Part shown: in pieces, positions 33,423 through 41,483 of the stretch
Numbering within the stretch: position 1 is the first letter of the stretch
How the letters are laid out: each line of letters starts with the position of its first letter
Assembly: GCA_900315165.1 (NCBI GenBank)
Contig: OMXZ01000003.1
Coordinates: 1 to 64,000, forward strand
From: an uncultured Actinomycetes bacterium
GTDB lineage: Bacteria > Actinomycetota > Coriobacteriia > Coriobacteriales > Atopobiaceae
Length of the DNA stretch: 64,000 nucleotides
Reading direction: 5' to 3'
Position numbers and translations under genes: made by a program
The notes under the pieces: generated by a model
Told to the model about the DNA's origin: nothing
The model's input: the letters and a program-made list of their open reading frames with translations, nothing else
Database searches by the model: none

Positions 33423-33545
33423 CAAGCTGACGGCTGCGCCGTCGCAATGGGCAACGCCGATCCGTCCGTCAAAAAGCTGGCCGACCTCGTGGTCGCGGAC
33501 AACGACCACGACGGTATCGTCGAGGCGATCGAGCGCCTCTTCTAG
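33423..33545 (+). pseudogene. Fragment of Cof-type HAD phosphatase (C-terminal 40 residues)
   Basis: The frame reads QADGCAVAMGNADPSVKKLA, then DLVVADNDHDGIVEAIERLF and a TAG at 33543. This is the C-terminal end of a Cof/YidA-type HAD hydrolase, comparable to the end of the intact gene at 17370. The rest of the gene is absent and the GH1 stop lies directly before it. It therefore looks like the scar of a deletion whose other end fell just after the GH1 gene. Confidence 0.75.
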
Positions 33546-33551
33546 CTCGGG

Positions 33552-34031
33552 CTACAGGCTGAGACCGGAAACCCAGCCAACAATCTCGCTGGCAGACGCA
33601 CCGGCAGACAGGCGGCGGCCGCCAAGCACGTGGGCGCCGGAAGCCAGCTGCTGCATGCGCTGCGGGGCCTTACCGAGGCCGCTGCCGCCGCTCGTCGCGA
33701 AGGGGATGATGGTCTTGCCCGCGAAGTCGTAACCCTCGAGGAAGGTGTCGATGATGCGCGGCTCCACATACCACCACACGGGAAAGCCAACGAAGACGGC
33801 GTCGTAGGCTACCATGCCGTCCACATGGGAAGCAATCGCAGGACGTGCGGATTCGTCACCCATCTCGACGCTGCTGCGGGAGGACTTGTTATTCCAATTA
33901 AGGTCAGCGCTTGTATACGCTTGCTCCGGCTTGATTTCGAAGAGGTCGGCGCCCGCCGCCTCCGCGACCTTCTTCGCCACGCGCTCCGTCGTGCCCGTCG
34001 CGCTGAAATACGCCACCAGTGCCTTTGCCAT
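33552..34031 (-). CDS. Flavodoxin-like FMN protein
   Basis: A 159-residue protein with the flavodoxin phosphate loop FSATGTTERVAKK at residues 9-21. Later FMN-contact segments are FVGFPVWWYVEPR and FATSGGSGLGKAP. The WNNKSSRSSVEMGD loop is typical of the group annotated as flavodoxins beside oxidoreductases in gut anaerobes. It probably serves as an electron carrier or NAD(P)H-quinone-type reductase. GAAGGAGGAG precedes the ATG. It has no obvious partner; its 3' end abuts the HAD remnant. Confidence 0.88.
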   Translation of the reverse strand: MAKALVAYFSATGTTERVAKKVAEAAGADLFEIKPEQAYTSADLNWNNKSSRSSVEMGDESARPAIASHVDGMVAYDAVFVGFPVWWYVEPRIIDTFLEGYDFAGKTIIPFATSGGSGLGKAPQRMQQLASGAHVLGGRRLSAGASASEIVGWVSGLSL

Positions 34032-34180
34032 GGTCTCCTCCTTCGGCTTGCTTGCGTACGATGCCATTTTCCCTCGTAGGAGCACCAATTACCAATGCCT
34101 ATGTCAGATACCAACTATGCACGCGAGGTATGGGGGAGGCGACGTAGGCAGCTCTTCGCGGCAACACGGCGGTGACATCC

Positions 34181-34519
34181 TCAGATACCGAAGATGCCGC
34201 CGATGCCGTCAAGTACGCGGGACATTGTCTTGACGTCAAGCGAATCGCCTAGTGACACAGCATGACGTTGGCGCAGATCGACCGCACGTATGCCTTCGAG
34301 ACATATCCAGCCTTGGGCAGCATTCCCCTCAGGAATTGGCACATGCAACGGATGCGTGCTGGGCGTCGAGGTAATCGGGCAGACAACGGTCAGGCTGGAA
34401 AGGACATTGTTAAAGAAGCCAACCGAGACGACTAGCGCGGGTCGGCGCTTCTGCGGCTCATGCCCGAGCGTCGGATCGAAGTCCATCTCGATGAGGTCGC
34501 CCTGCTCAAACAGGCTCAC
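34181..34519 (-). CDS. mazF: MazF/PemK-type mRNA interferase toxin
   Basis: A 112-residue toxin of the MazF family, cutting RNA at short sequence motifs. It has the usual opening QGDLIEMDFDPTLGHEPQKRRPALV, containing the conserved RPALV, then CPITSTPSTHPLHV and the C-terminal helix LDGIGGIFG. It overlaps the antitoxin gene by four bases (ATGA), the normal arrangement for the pair. Confidence 0.92.
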   Translation of the reverse strand: MSLFEQGDLIEMDFDPTLGHEPQKRRPALVVSVGFFNNVLSSLTVVCPITSTPSTHPLHVPIPEGNAAQGWICLEGIRAVDLRQRHAVSLGDSLDVKTMSRVLDGIGGIFGI

Positions 34520-34785
34520 GCGACGTCCTCCTCACCAACGTTTCCGGGGACCTCCTCGCCGACCCTGTCGCCCGACCAGTCGCCCGCAAACTCCTCGAGG
34601 CTCATCTTGCGGGAGCGCTGGTATTTCTTATTGGGCTTGTCGAAGCTCAGCACCAGCGCATTGCGACTCGAGTCGTACTCGATCGCGATCGTGTCCCCGA
34701 CCCGGGCTCCGAGCAGGTCGCAGAGCTCACGCGGTATGCGCACACCCTGGCTATTGCCCCATTTTGAAAGCGTTGCCTGTGACAT
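34516..34785 (-). CDS. mazE: MazE-type AbrB-fold antitoxin
   Basis: An 89-residue protein with an AbrB/SpoVT swapped-hairpin domain (SKWGNSQGVRIPRELCDLLG, then VGDTIAIEYD). A disordered acidic tail follows (GDRVGEEVPGNVGEEDVA) that should cover the toxin. AAGGAAGG precedes the ATG. A palindrome-like promoter element lies directly upstream, as expected for self-repression by the complex. Confidence 0.92.
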   Translation of the reverse strand: MSQATLSKWGNSQGVRIPRELCDLLGARVGDTIAIEYDSSRNALVLSFDKPNKKYQRSRKMSLEEFAGDWSGDRVGEEVPGNVGEEDVA

Positions 34786-34802
34786 AGGCTGTCCTTCCTT
34801 AT

Positions 34803-34820
34803 GTATATCCGCGTATATAC
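34803..34820. promoter_or_regulatory. Candidate mazEF operator
   Basis: GTATATCCGCGTATATAC is an 18-bp imperfect palindrome (one central mismatch pair) 17 bp before the mazE start. It covers TATA-like -10 sequence. Its position fits autoregulation by the MazE-MazF complex. Confidence 0.6.
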
Positions 34821-34938
34821 TAACATGTTGCGCATCGGTAGGCAAGCAGCGCGGCCCGCCAGGCCTTACGGAGAGCTGACAGGGCATTCCTATACTTAGT
34901 ACCAGCATATCCCCGCATCACGACGGCGACAGGAGGAC

Positions 34939-35763
34939 ATGGTGGTGGGAACAAGACGCAGCAAACTGGGCGGCAAAGGACGAAGGCGCACGTGGCTCAA
35001 GTATCTAGCAGGCCTTTTGCTGGTTGCACCATGTTATGCGACAGGCACCCTTCCGCCGCAGGAGACCTCGCGCGCCATCTCGGAGGTGCTGAGCAACCCG
35101 TTCGCCGTACAGCTGCCCGCCCTTCTTCCCATCGCCAAAGCCCTGCTCATGCTGGCGATGCTGAGTCCGCTGCTTCTGCGCGGTGATCACGCCCGCAAGG
35201 CGCTCTATACCTATTACGCTGCGATTCTCGTCGTGGTCGGTTTTCTGCAGAACATGGCACACACCACGGACTACGGCTTTGTCTGGGTCATCGGCAACAC
35301 CGCAATTCAGTTGCTGGTCGCTGCTGGTTTTGCCCGTGCCCTCCTCCGAGAGCACGACGGCTGGGCCCTTGAGCTGCATCCAGAGCGGCTCTGGCTCATC
35401 GCGCCCATGGCGCTCGCCCTCGTCGAGCCCTACACGGCCACATCAGACGGCACGCTGGTCTTCGCCTTCAACGCCGGCGTCCTCGTCAATGACACCGGCG
35501 TCACCTACTGCATGATCACGCCAGTCGTCCTGGGTGCCATACTCATCTGGGGCATGGAGGTCGGCGCAGGTGCCTCGGCCGTCTCCTTCGCCTCGTATGT
35601 CGGCCTGCTTTTCGGCATCCTCAACCTGCTGACCTGGTTTGTCTTCATGCCTGCCAACTGGTGGATGGGCGTCCTCCATCTGCCGCTTGTGATCGTTTCG
35701 GTCGTGGGGCTCGCCTGCCGTCGCCGAGCCAAAGAGAGTGAAGCTCTGGCATCTATCGCTTGA
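34939..35763 (+). CDS. Multi-pass membrane protein of unknown function
   Basis: A 274-residue protein with a basic N-terminus (RRSKLGGKGRRR) and about seven hydrophobic helices between residues 20 and 262. The segments YTYYAAILVVVGFLQNMAHTTD and FNAGVLVNDTGVTYCMITPV stand out between helices. I recognise no family. It is divergent from mazEF and convergent with the AAA ATPase, whose stop codon lies 13 bp away. Confidence 0.65.
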   Translation: MVVGTRRSKLGGKGRRRTWLKYLAGLLLVAPCYATGTLPPQETSRAISEVLSNPFAVQLPALLPIAKALLMLAMLSPLLLRGDHARKALYTYYAAILVVVGFLQNMAHTTDYGFVWVIGNTAIQLLVAAGFARALLREHDGWALELHPERLWLIAPMALALVEPYTATSDGTLVFAFNAGVLVNDTGVTYCMITPVVLGAILIWGMEVGAGASAVSFASYVGLLFGILNLLTWFVFMPANWWMGVLHLPLVIVSVVGLACRRRAKESEALASIA

Positions 35764-35776
35764 AAAGCATTCGCCC

Positions 35777-36931
35777 CTAGTAGCCCAGTCTGGCACTTTC
35801 CCGCTTCAGATAATCACCCATGTGAGGTATGGCAAGCCGGACGAGGCCTTTGCCATCCGCCACAATGATCTGGTCGGCGATGAGGCTGGCACGGTACTTG
35901 TTTGCCCAGCTCATGCTCTTCTTTGTGCGTTTTGGGATATCGACGATGCGCGTCGCGTCGGGTAAATCGGGTAGCATGGCGCGTAAAAATTCGCGTTGCG
36001 GCATAGACAGTCCATCAAACGTCGGCGCGCATACCGCATCCTGGAATGCCTTCACGGCGTCGGTAGCGCCCTGTTCGACGTCTTCCAGCGTAATCTCATC
36101 GGCTTCCCTGCGTTGCGAGGACTGCCACATGTAGTAGCCGACGAGCTGCACCATATAGGGGTAGCCCAGCGCAAAATCGGCAGCCCGCTCAGCTACATCA
36201 AGCGAGATCCTCTTCCCCGACTGACGCGCAACCTTGACATACGCGTCACGCACCTCGAGCGGAGGGACTTCGGCGAGCACATGCTGCTGGCTACGCCTGA
36301 GGAACGTAAGCACCTTGTCGTTCAATAGCTCATCGGTCAGCTGCGGCAGCGCGGCAAGCACAAGGGCGATGCCACGTTTTTCGTCATCGGGGTCGCCCGT
36401 GAGGTCAAGGTCCTGAAGCACTTGCTGGTAGGCAGTGGCGACAGCAACGAGGTCATCATGTGATGCTGCCTGAGACTCGTCGATTGCCAGGACGACACCC
36501 TTGCCCTTTGGAAGCTTGGCGAGGCGCTTCTCAATGGCTTCGCGCAGAGTGAGAGACGTTGCCCGCGAACCGAGCTCGACTCCGCCCAGTGATACGTTCA
36601 CGAGCCCCGGGATCCCCACCGACGGTGCGATGTTCAGTCTATCGAGACGCGGCCCATCATCCTGGAGCGATGCCACGAGTCGATCAACAAGACCCTCGCT
36701 CGCCGAGTCCATCACGACCACCCAGCCGAGGTCTCCCGCGACACGAGCGAGCTCGGTCAGCATGACGGTTTTTCCGAAACCGCGCTGGCCGGAAAGGAGC
36801 ATCAGCCTGCCGGGAGCTCCGGCACCGTTCTTAAGCCCCTCGACAAAGGACTCCACAATGTCTCGGCGGTCGATGAGAACGGGGGGCATTTTGCCCGCAG
36901 TTGGTTTAAAGGGGTTCGCGGTCTTTGGCAT
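35777..36931 (-). CDS. AAA-type ATP-binding protein
   Basis: A 384-residue STAND/AAA-like ATPase. Walker A is GQRGFGKT (48-55), with a Walker B-like VLAIDESQAA. A sensor-type region follows (GIALVLAALPQL) and a C-terminal helical/winged part (FDGLSMPQREFLRAMLPDLP). This layout resembles the bacterial ATPases found beside DNA-binding or defence genes, and the Orc1/Cdc6-like DUF2791 group. GGAGGTG precedes the ATG. Five perfect or near-perfect 10-bp repeats lie directly upstream, suggesting unusual regulation. It is divergent from the AlbA-type gene. Confidence 0.75.
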   Translation of the reverse strand: MPKTANPFKPTAGKMPPVLIDRRDIVESFVEGLKNGAGAPGRLMLLSGQRGFGKTVMLTELARVAGDLGWVVVMDSASEGLVDRLVASLQDDGPRLDRLNIAPSVGIPGLVNVSLGGVELGSRATSLTLREAIEKRLAKLPKGKGVVLAIDESQAASHDDLVAVATAYQQVLQDLDLTGDPDDEKRGIALVLAALPQLTDELLNDKVLTFLRRSQQHVLAEVPPLEVRDAYVKVARQSGKRISLDVAERAADFALGYPYMVQLVGYYMWQSSQRREADEITLEDVEQGATDAVKAFQDAVCAPTFDGLSMPQREFLRAMLPDLPDATRIVDIPKRTKKSMSWANKYRASLIADQIIVADGKGLVRLAIPHMGDYLKRESARLGY

Positions 36932-36957
36932 CGGCACCTCCCGGGCCTCAATTAACA

Positions 36958-37007
36958 TATACCAACTTATACCAACTTATACCAACTTATACCAACTTAT
37001 ACCAACA
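36958..37007. repeat. Five tandem 10-bp repeats in divergent promoter region
   Basis: TATACCAACT is repeated head to tail four times, then TATACCAACA. Looser copies (CATACACCG) follow at 37007-37034. The 10-bp period is about one helical turn, so each copy presents the same DNA face. The array lies 27-76 bp before the ATPase start and about 90 bp before the AlbA-type gene. Confidence 0.9.
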
Positions 37008-37098
37008 TACACCGTTTTGCACTCACATACACCGACTTACACTCCGTGTGCGCCTCTATACTTCTGCTAAGAGAGCGCCCCGCAGAGGAGGTCAGCTG

Positions 37099-38337
37099 AT
37101 GTTCAGTCCCTTTCGCGATGCAGACGGCCGGCCCAAGGCCCTGCCTGATGTAACCTGGGACGACCTTGCCCAGCTCACCGACATGGACGAGGGCTACGTG
37201 CTCGAGTTCAAGCGCGAGCTCTCCCCCTCCGTCCGCCGCAAGATCCCCAAGATCATCGCCTCCTTTGCCAACTCACGCGGCGGCTGGACTGTGATCGGCA
37301 TCACGGACGACACCAAGCAGATCGCACCCATCCCTCGCCCGCAGGCGGACTTCAGCCAGACCGTGGGCGAGCTCTGCCGGCGGCACATCTCCCCTGCTCC
37401 GCCCTTTGACGCGCGCTTCATCGTGGACCCGGCAAACGACCGGCAGGGCGTCGCCCTCATTCAGGTGGCCGAGGGTGACTTCCCGCCCTACGTCGCAGAC
37501 GGCGTGGTCGAGATCCGCGAGGGGTCCACGTCGGGCCCCGCGACCGGCGGCGCCCTGGTCGAGCTCTACGACAAGACGGACCGGCGTCATTCCGAGGTCG
37601 CCGAGTTCTGCCGCAGGACCGTCTACTATCCCGGGGTCACCACGCCGCTTTTTGACCTCTACCTCTTCCGCATGGGTCAGCGCACCGCCGACGCCCCCTC
37701 GCGGGCACGCATCGCGGAACACGTCGAGGCCATGCAAGCCGGCTTTGCGCTGCAGGGCATGGACTGCCACGTGCAGCACGCGCACGACTCGCTCATCGTC
37801 CGCAACCGGCCGCCCCTGCGCGACGGGGAGGCCCACTCGGCCATCGAGCTCTTCGGCGACGAGTCCATGAAGCTCACGGTGCCCGCCGTCCCGCTCAACG
37901 AAGGGGCGCGCGATCATGCCGCATCGATTCTCGCCTCGGTCGACCAGGCCATCCCCGAGGGAAGCCAACTCGTGGACGCCCGCCAGACCCTGCGCCGCGT
38001 GACCCGCATGGCCACCGCCCTCGACCGCTATGTGCGCGAACGCGGTATCAGCTGGCGCAGCTACGCCGTCGCCTATGAGCTCGAAGGGATGGCGGGCATC
38101 GTACTCTGGAGCGACTTGCCCGAATACCTCGCCTACGTGCGCAAACACGGCGCGCTCTTCTGCGGGACCACCGACGGCCGCAGCCGCGTGCGCTATCTGG
38201 ACGACGGCGAGCACGACTCCTTCCGCGCGCGGCAGTTCGCCGCCAGCCACTTCTTCGAGGCCTGCGGCCTGCCGCTCGGCTCGTCCGACCCGGAGGACAA
38301 CGCCCTGGTCGACGCCCTGCTCAGCACCAGTAGGTAG
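37099..38337 (+). CDS. AlbA/Schlafen-type putative DNA-binding protein
   Basis: A 412-residue protein whose N-terminal 150 residues match the AlbA_2/Schlafen AAA-4 domain. Signs are YVLEFKRELSPSVRRKIPKI, then IIASFANSRGGWTVIGITDD, and later IRVA-like strand EGDFPPYVADGVVEIREGST. The C-terminal 250 residues are unassigned. Such proteins occur as transcription regulators and in defence loci. AGAGGAGG precedes the ATG. It is divergent from the AAA ATPase across the 10-bp repeats, which could make the two a functional pair. Confidence 0.75.
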   Translation: MFSPFRDADGRPKALPDVTWDDLAQLTDMDEGYVLEFKRELSPSVRRKIPKIIASFANSRGGWTVIGITDDTKQIAPIPRPQADFSQTVGELCRRHISPAPPFDARFIVDPANDRQGVALIQVAEGDFPPYVADGVVEIREGSTSGPATGGALVELYDKTDRRHSEVAEFCRRTVYYPGVTTPLFDLYLFRMGQRTADAPSRARIAEHVEAMQAGFALQGMDCHVQHAHDSLIVRNRPPLRDGEAHSAIELFGDESMKLTVPAVPLNEGARDHAASILASVDQAIPEGSQLVDARQTLRRVTRMATALDRYVRERGISWRSYAVAYELEGMAGIVLWSDLPEYLAYVRKHGALFCGTTDGRSRVRYLDDGEHDSFRARQFAASHFFEACGLPLGSSDPEDNALVDALLSTSR

Positions 38338-38430
38338 GGCGGTCTTCGCTATGCGTCGCCTGTCTGCCGACTTTCGCTTTCTTTCCCGGCTTTCGCTTTT
38401 TCGCTAAATCCCGCAAGCTCCGCCACCGCG

Positions 38431-38606
38431 GACACAACCGGGATGGCACGCTAATCCGAATCGCCAGGCGCAACACAACCGGAAGGCCAACTTTTCCCAC
38501 GAACACAATTTGAAAAGTACCCCTTCTGGTTGTGTTTGCCAGAAATATCAGCCTTAAGGTTGTGTTCGCATGAGACGGAGGAGAAGAGTGCTTCTTTAGG
38601 TTGTGT
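38431..38606. repeat. Dyad-symmetric word array D
   Basis: Three copies of ACACAACC or ACACAATT start at 38431, 38472 and 38502. Three inverted copies, GGTTGTGT, end at 38535, 38565 and 38606. Each pair is symmetric about the same point, 38518.5, and the spacings mirror (41 and 30 bp; 30 and 41 bp). Flanking bases are also conserved in several copies (GCGAACACAACC, CGGAAGG). It lies between two convergent genes and no protein frame explains it. Confidence 0.85.
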
Positions 38607-38626
38607 TCGTGGCAGGTGCCGCGCGC

Positions 38627-39100
38627 CTACTTCAGCGAGCGATAGTAGGCATAGGTCATAGCCTCGCCCTGCGCGAGGACCTGGGCCTCCGTCACCTCGC
38701 CGAGCAACAGCAGATGGTCGCCGTAGTCGAGGATCTGCTTGATGTCGCAAGACAGCTGCGACAGCGCGCCATCGGCGATCCAGGGGGTGCCCTGCTCGTC
38801 GCAGCGGATCTCGTAGCCCTCGAACTTGTCGATGTCCTTGCTGGAACGCAGGCCGAAGCCCTTGACGAGGTCCATGGGGGCGTCCTTGGCGAGGACGGTC
38901 AGGCTAAAGTGGCCGAAGGGCTTGACGACGTGGGACACATAGCCGCCCTTGTGGAGCGACACGCTGACGACGGACGGCTTGACGTTGACGCTCGAGACGG
39001 CGTCGACCGTGCGGCCGATCGCGCGCTCGCCGTCCACGTCCGCGCAGGTAAAGAGATAGACGCCCGCACCGATGGGCCATAGGGCCTTGTTGTCGATCAT
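38627..39100 (-). CDS. Flavin reductase domain protein
   Basis: A 157-residue split-barrel flavin reductase of the FMN-binding type. It has IGAGVYLFTCADVDGERAIG near the start, then VSSVNVKPSVVSVSLHKGGYV and the GHFSLTVLAKD strand, all matching the family core. Such proteins supply reduced flavin or act as small oxidoreductases in anaerobes. GAGGAG precedes the ATG. It is monocistronic and convergent with the AlbA-type gene. Confidence 0.85.
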   Translation of the reverse strand: MIDNKALWPIGAGVYLFTCADVDGERAIGRTVDAVSSVNVKPSVVSVSLHKGGYVSHVVKPFGHFSLTVLAKDAPMDLVKGFGLRSSKDIDKFEGYEIRCDEQGTPWIADGALSQLSCDIKQILDYGDHLLLLGEVTEAQVLAQGEAMTYAYYRSLK

Positions 39101-39236
39101 GATGAGCTCCTCTCCGAAAGGCGCGCCGACCGGCGACGCGCACACCAGACGTCCGTACTGCCTTCAATCCTAACAATTTGGTGTCCGCTCGCTCGGCTAG
39201 AATTGCGTCAGGAAGCGAAGCGAGAAGGGACGCGAG

Positions 39237-39938
39237 ATGGACTTCATCCTCGACCAGAGCATGGCGGACCTCGGCGTGACCGACGTGGTCACGGCCAAGG
39301 TGTGGGGCGTCGACGTGCATGCGGAGCTCACGGACGAGTTCCGCGCCAAGCAGCAGAAATGGCTGGACTGGGCGCTCAAGGTGGACCCCGATACCCTGGC
39401 TGATAACCGCATCATCAAGGGCTACAACGACCTCACCGCCAGCGTCGGCCGCAGTCTCCGCAAGAACCCGCCCACGGCCATCGCCCTCATCAACAACGTC
39501 AAGCGCCGCGGCTCGATGCCCCACGTCAATTCCGTGGTGGACATCTACAACGTCGAGACCCTCATCTCCTACGAGGCCATCGGCTGCCATGACCTGGATG
39601 TGATCGACTTCCCCATCGAGTACACCGTGCACGGGCGCGAGGACACCTTCACGCCCATCATGGCCAACCCCAAGCGCGTGGCCGAGACGGACTTCGTCTA
39701 CCGCGACCGCAAGGGCATCATGGCCTATCTCGACACACGCGACGCCGATGCCTACAAGCTGACCGACGCCACCAAGAACGTACTCTTCTGCTTCGTCGGC
39801 AACCCGACGACCACGGTGGACGAGCGCATCGAGGAGCTGAAGCGCGTGCTCGCGGACCTCAAGGCCTGCATGCCCGAGCTCACCTACGAGATCCATCATG
39901 TCTCGGTCGGCGCCGACGAGGTCATCGAGCGCGGGTAG
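39237..39938 (+). CDS. B3/B4 tRNA-binding-domain protein (PheT-like)
   Basis: A 233-residue stand-alone relative of the B3/B4 editing region of phenylalanyl-tRNA synthetase beta. Recognisable segments are NRIIKGYNDL, PTAIALINNVKRRGSMPHVN and VVDIYNVETLISYEAIGCHDLD. Free-standing B3/4 proteins may hydrolyse mischarged tRNA or bind amino acids; the role is unproven. It is followed 66 bp later by the ExoIII fusion gene. Confidence 0.82.
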   Translation: MDFILDQSMADLGVTDVVTAKVWGVDVHAELTDEFRAKQQKWLDWALKVDPDTLADNRIIKGYNDLTASVGRSLRKNPPTAIALINNVKRRGSMPHVNSVVDIYNVETLISYEAIGCHDLDVIDFPIEYTVHGREDTFTPIMANPKRVAETDFVYRDRKGIMAYLDTRDADAYKLTDATKNVLFCFVGNPTTTVDERIEELKRVLADLKACMPELTYEIHHVSVGADEVIERG

Positions 39939-40004
39939 CGCACCCGCCGACAAACCGATTGCGTCGAGCCCCTCAACCCATCCGTCCAGCACTCAGGAGG
40001 TCCC

Positions 40005-41348
40005 ATGAAGAAGATGCCGCCCATCGAGAAGGCCTACGAGGCGTACTCCGCCATCGCGGACGGCCGCGTGGAGATGCACGACGGCTACGCCCTGGTGGCC
40101 TCGAGCGACGGGGTCAAGACCTACGAGGTGGCCTGGGGGGGCGACGTCTTTTCCTCCAACGATAACGCCACCTACTGGCAGGGCTATGCTGGCTACCCCG
40201 TACTTGCCGTGCTCATCCTGCAGGGTCGGCTGCCCAAGCCGACCGATGCCTGCCTGGCCGACCTCGCAGGCATCCCTTGGAACGCCCTCAACGAGGCCCA
40301 CAAGCGCGACTACGCTGCGGCGGCCGCCGACGCCCTTGCAGACAAACCGCACGCCGACGAAATCCGCGCCGCCGCCCACGAACTCTACGAAGCACTGGGC
40401 ACGCTGGACCTGACCGTCAAGCGCGGCCGTGCGAAGCACGCGAAAGAAGTCGCCACGGACACGCCGAACGCAGTCGGCACGGTCGCAGCCGTTGCCGCCG
40501 ACCCTTCCGCAAAGCTCGGGACCTACAAGTTCGTCTCGTGGAATATCGACTCGCTCAACGCGGCGCTCACCGGCACGAGCCCCCGCTCCGAGCTCACGCG
40601 CGACGTCCTGCGCACCATCGCCTCCGAGGATCCCGACGTGATCGCGATCCAGGAGACCAAGCTGCCCGCCGCGGGGATGAACAAGAAGCAGGAGACCGCG
40701 CTGGCCGATTTCTTCCCCGGCTACGACCATGTGTGGACCAGCTCGCACGAGCCCGCCCGCAAGGGCTATGCCGGCACGATGGCCCTCTACAAGAAGGGCA
40801 TGGACGTCGCCGCCTCCTATCCCGAGATCGGCGCGCCGGAGCCCATGGACTGTGAGGGCCGCCTGATCACGCTCGACCTGGGCGACCTCTACTTCAACCT
40901 GGTCTACACCCCCAATGCGGGCGACGGCCTGCGCCGCTTGGCCGAGCGCCAAGTCTGGGACGAGCGCTATGCGGACTACCTGGCCGAGCTCGATGCCGAG
41001 AAACCCGTGGTCTCCTGCGGCGACTACAACGTGGCGCACGAGGAGATCGACCTGGCCAACCCTGCCGGCAACCACCAGTCGGCCGGCTTCACGGACGAGG
41101 AGCGCGCAGGCTTCAGCCATCTACTCGCCTGCGGCTTCACCGACAGCTTCCGCCATGCGCATGGCAATATCGAAGGCGCTTACTCCTGGTGGGCCCAGCG
41201 CGTCCGCACGAGCAAGGTCAACAACTCCGGCTGGAGAATCGACTACTTCCTCGTGTCCGACCGCATCGCTGGCCGCGTGCTCCGCTCCGACATGCTCGAC
41301 TCCGGCCCGCGCCAGGACCACTGCCCCATCGTGCTCGAACTGACCTAA
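40005..41348 (+). CDS. Exodeoxyribonuclease III with unassigned N-terminal domain
   Basis: A 447-residue protein. Residues about 172-447 form an ExoIII/AP-endonuclease-type catalytic domain: SWNIDSLNA, IQETKL (metal Glu), CGDYNVAHEEIDLANP (Asp/Asn), the WRIDYFL motif and the terminal DHCPIVLEL His. It should repair abasic DNA sites. The first 150 residues are not part of ExoIII (usual length about 250-280). They look like a small globular alpha/beta domain (GYALVASSDGVKTYEVAWGG) followed by an acidic, Ala-rich linker. I do not recognise it. AGGAGG precedes the ATG. Confidence 0.88.
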   Translation: MKKMPPIEKAYEAYSAIADGRVEMHDGYALVASSDGVKTYEVAWGGDVFSSNDNATYWQGYAGYPVLAVLILQGRLPKPTDACLADLAGIPWNALNEAHKRDYAAAAADALADKPHADEIRAAAHELYEALGTLDLTVKRGRAKHAKEVATDTPNAVGTVAAVAADPSAKLGTYKFVSWNIDSLNAALTGTSPRSELTRDVLRTIASEDPDVIAIQETKLPAAGMNKKQETALADFFPGYDHVWTSSHEPARKGYAGTMALYKKGMDVAASYPEIGAPEPMDCEGRLITLDLGDLYFNLVYTPNAGDGLRRLAERQVWDERYADYLAELDAEKPVVSCGDYNVAHEEIDLANPAGNHQSAGFTDEERAGFSHLLACGFTDSFRHAHGNIEGAYSWWAQRVRTSKVNNSGWRIDYFLVSDRIAGRVLRSDMLDSGPRQDHCPIVLELT

Positions 41349-41483
41349 GTCTTCTCTTTTTAGAGAGCGCACCGAAACCCCGATGTAACGAGCGTTTCAC
41401 AAGCGGTTAGCAACCCTCCCTAAAATTAAGGTATGCGCAGGGCTATCCCTGTCACAGGGCCACCTCTGCCGAAAGGAGGGCGC

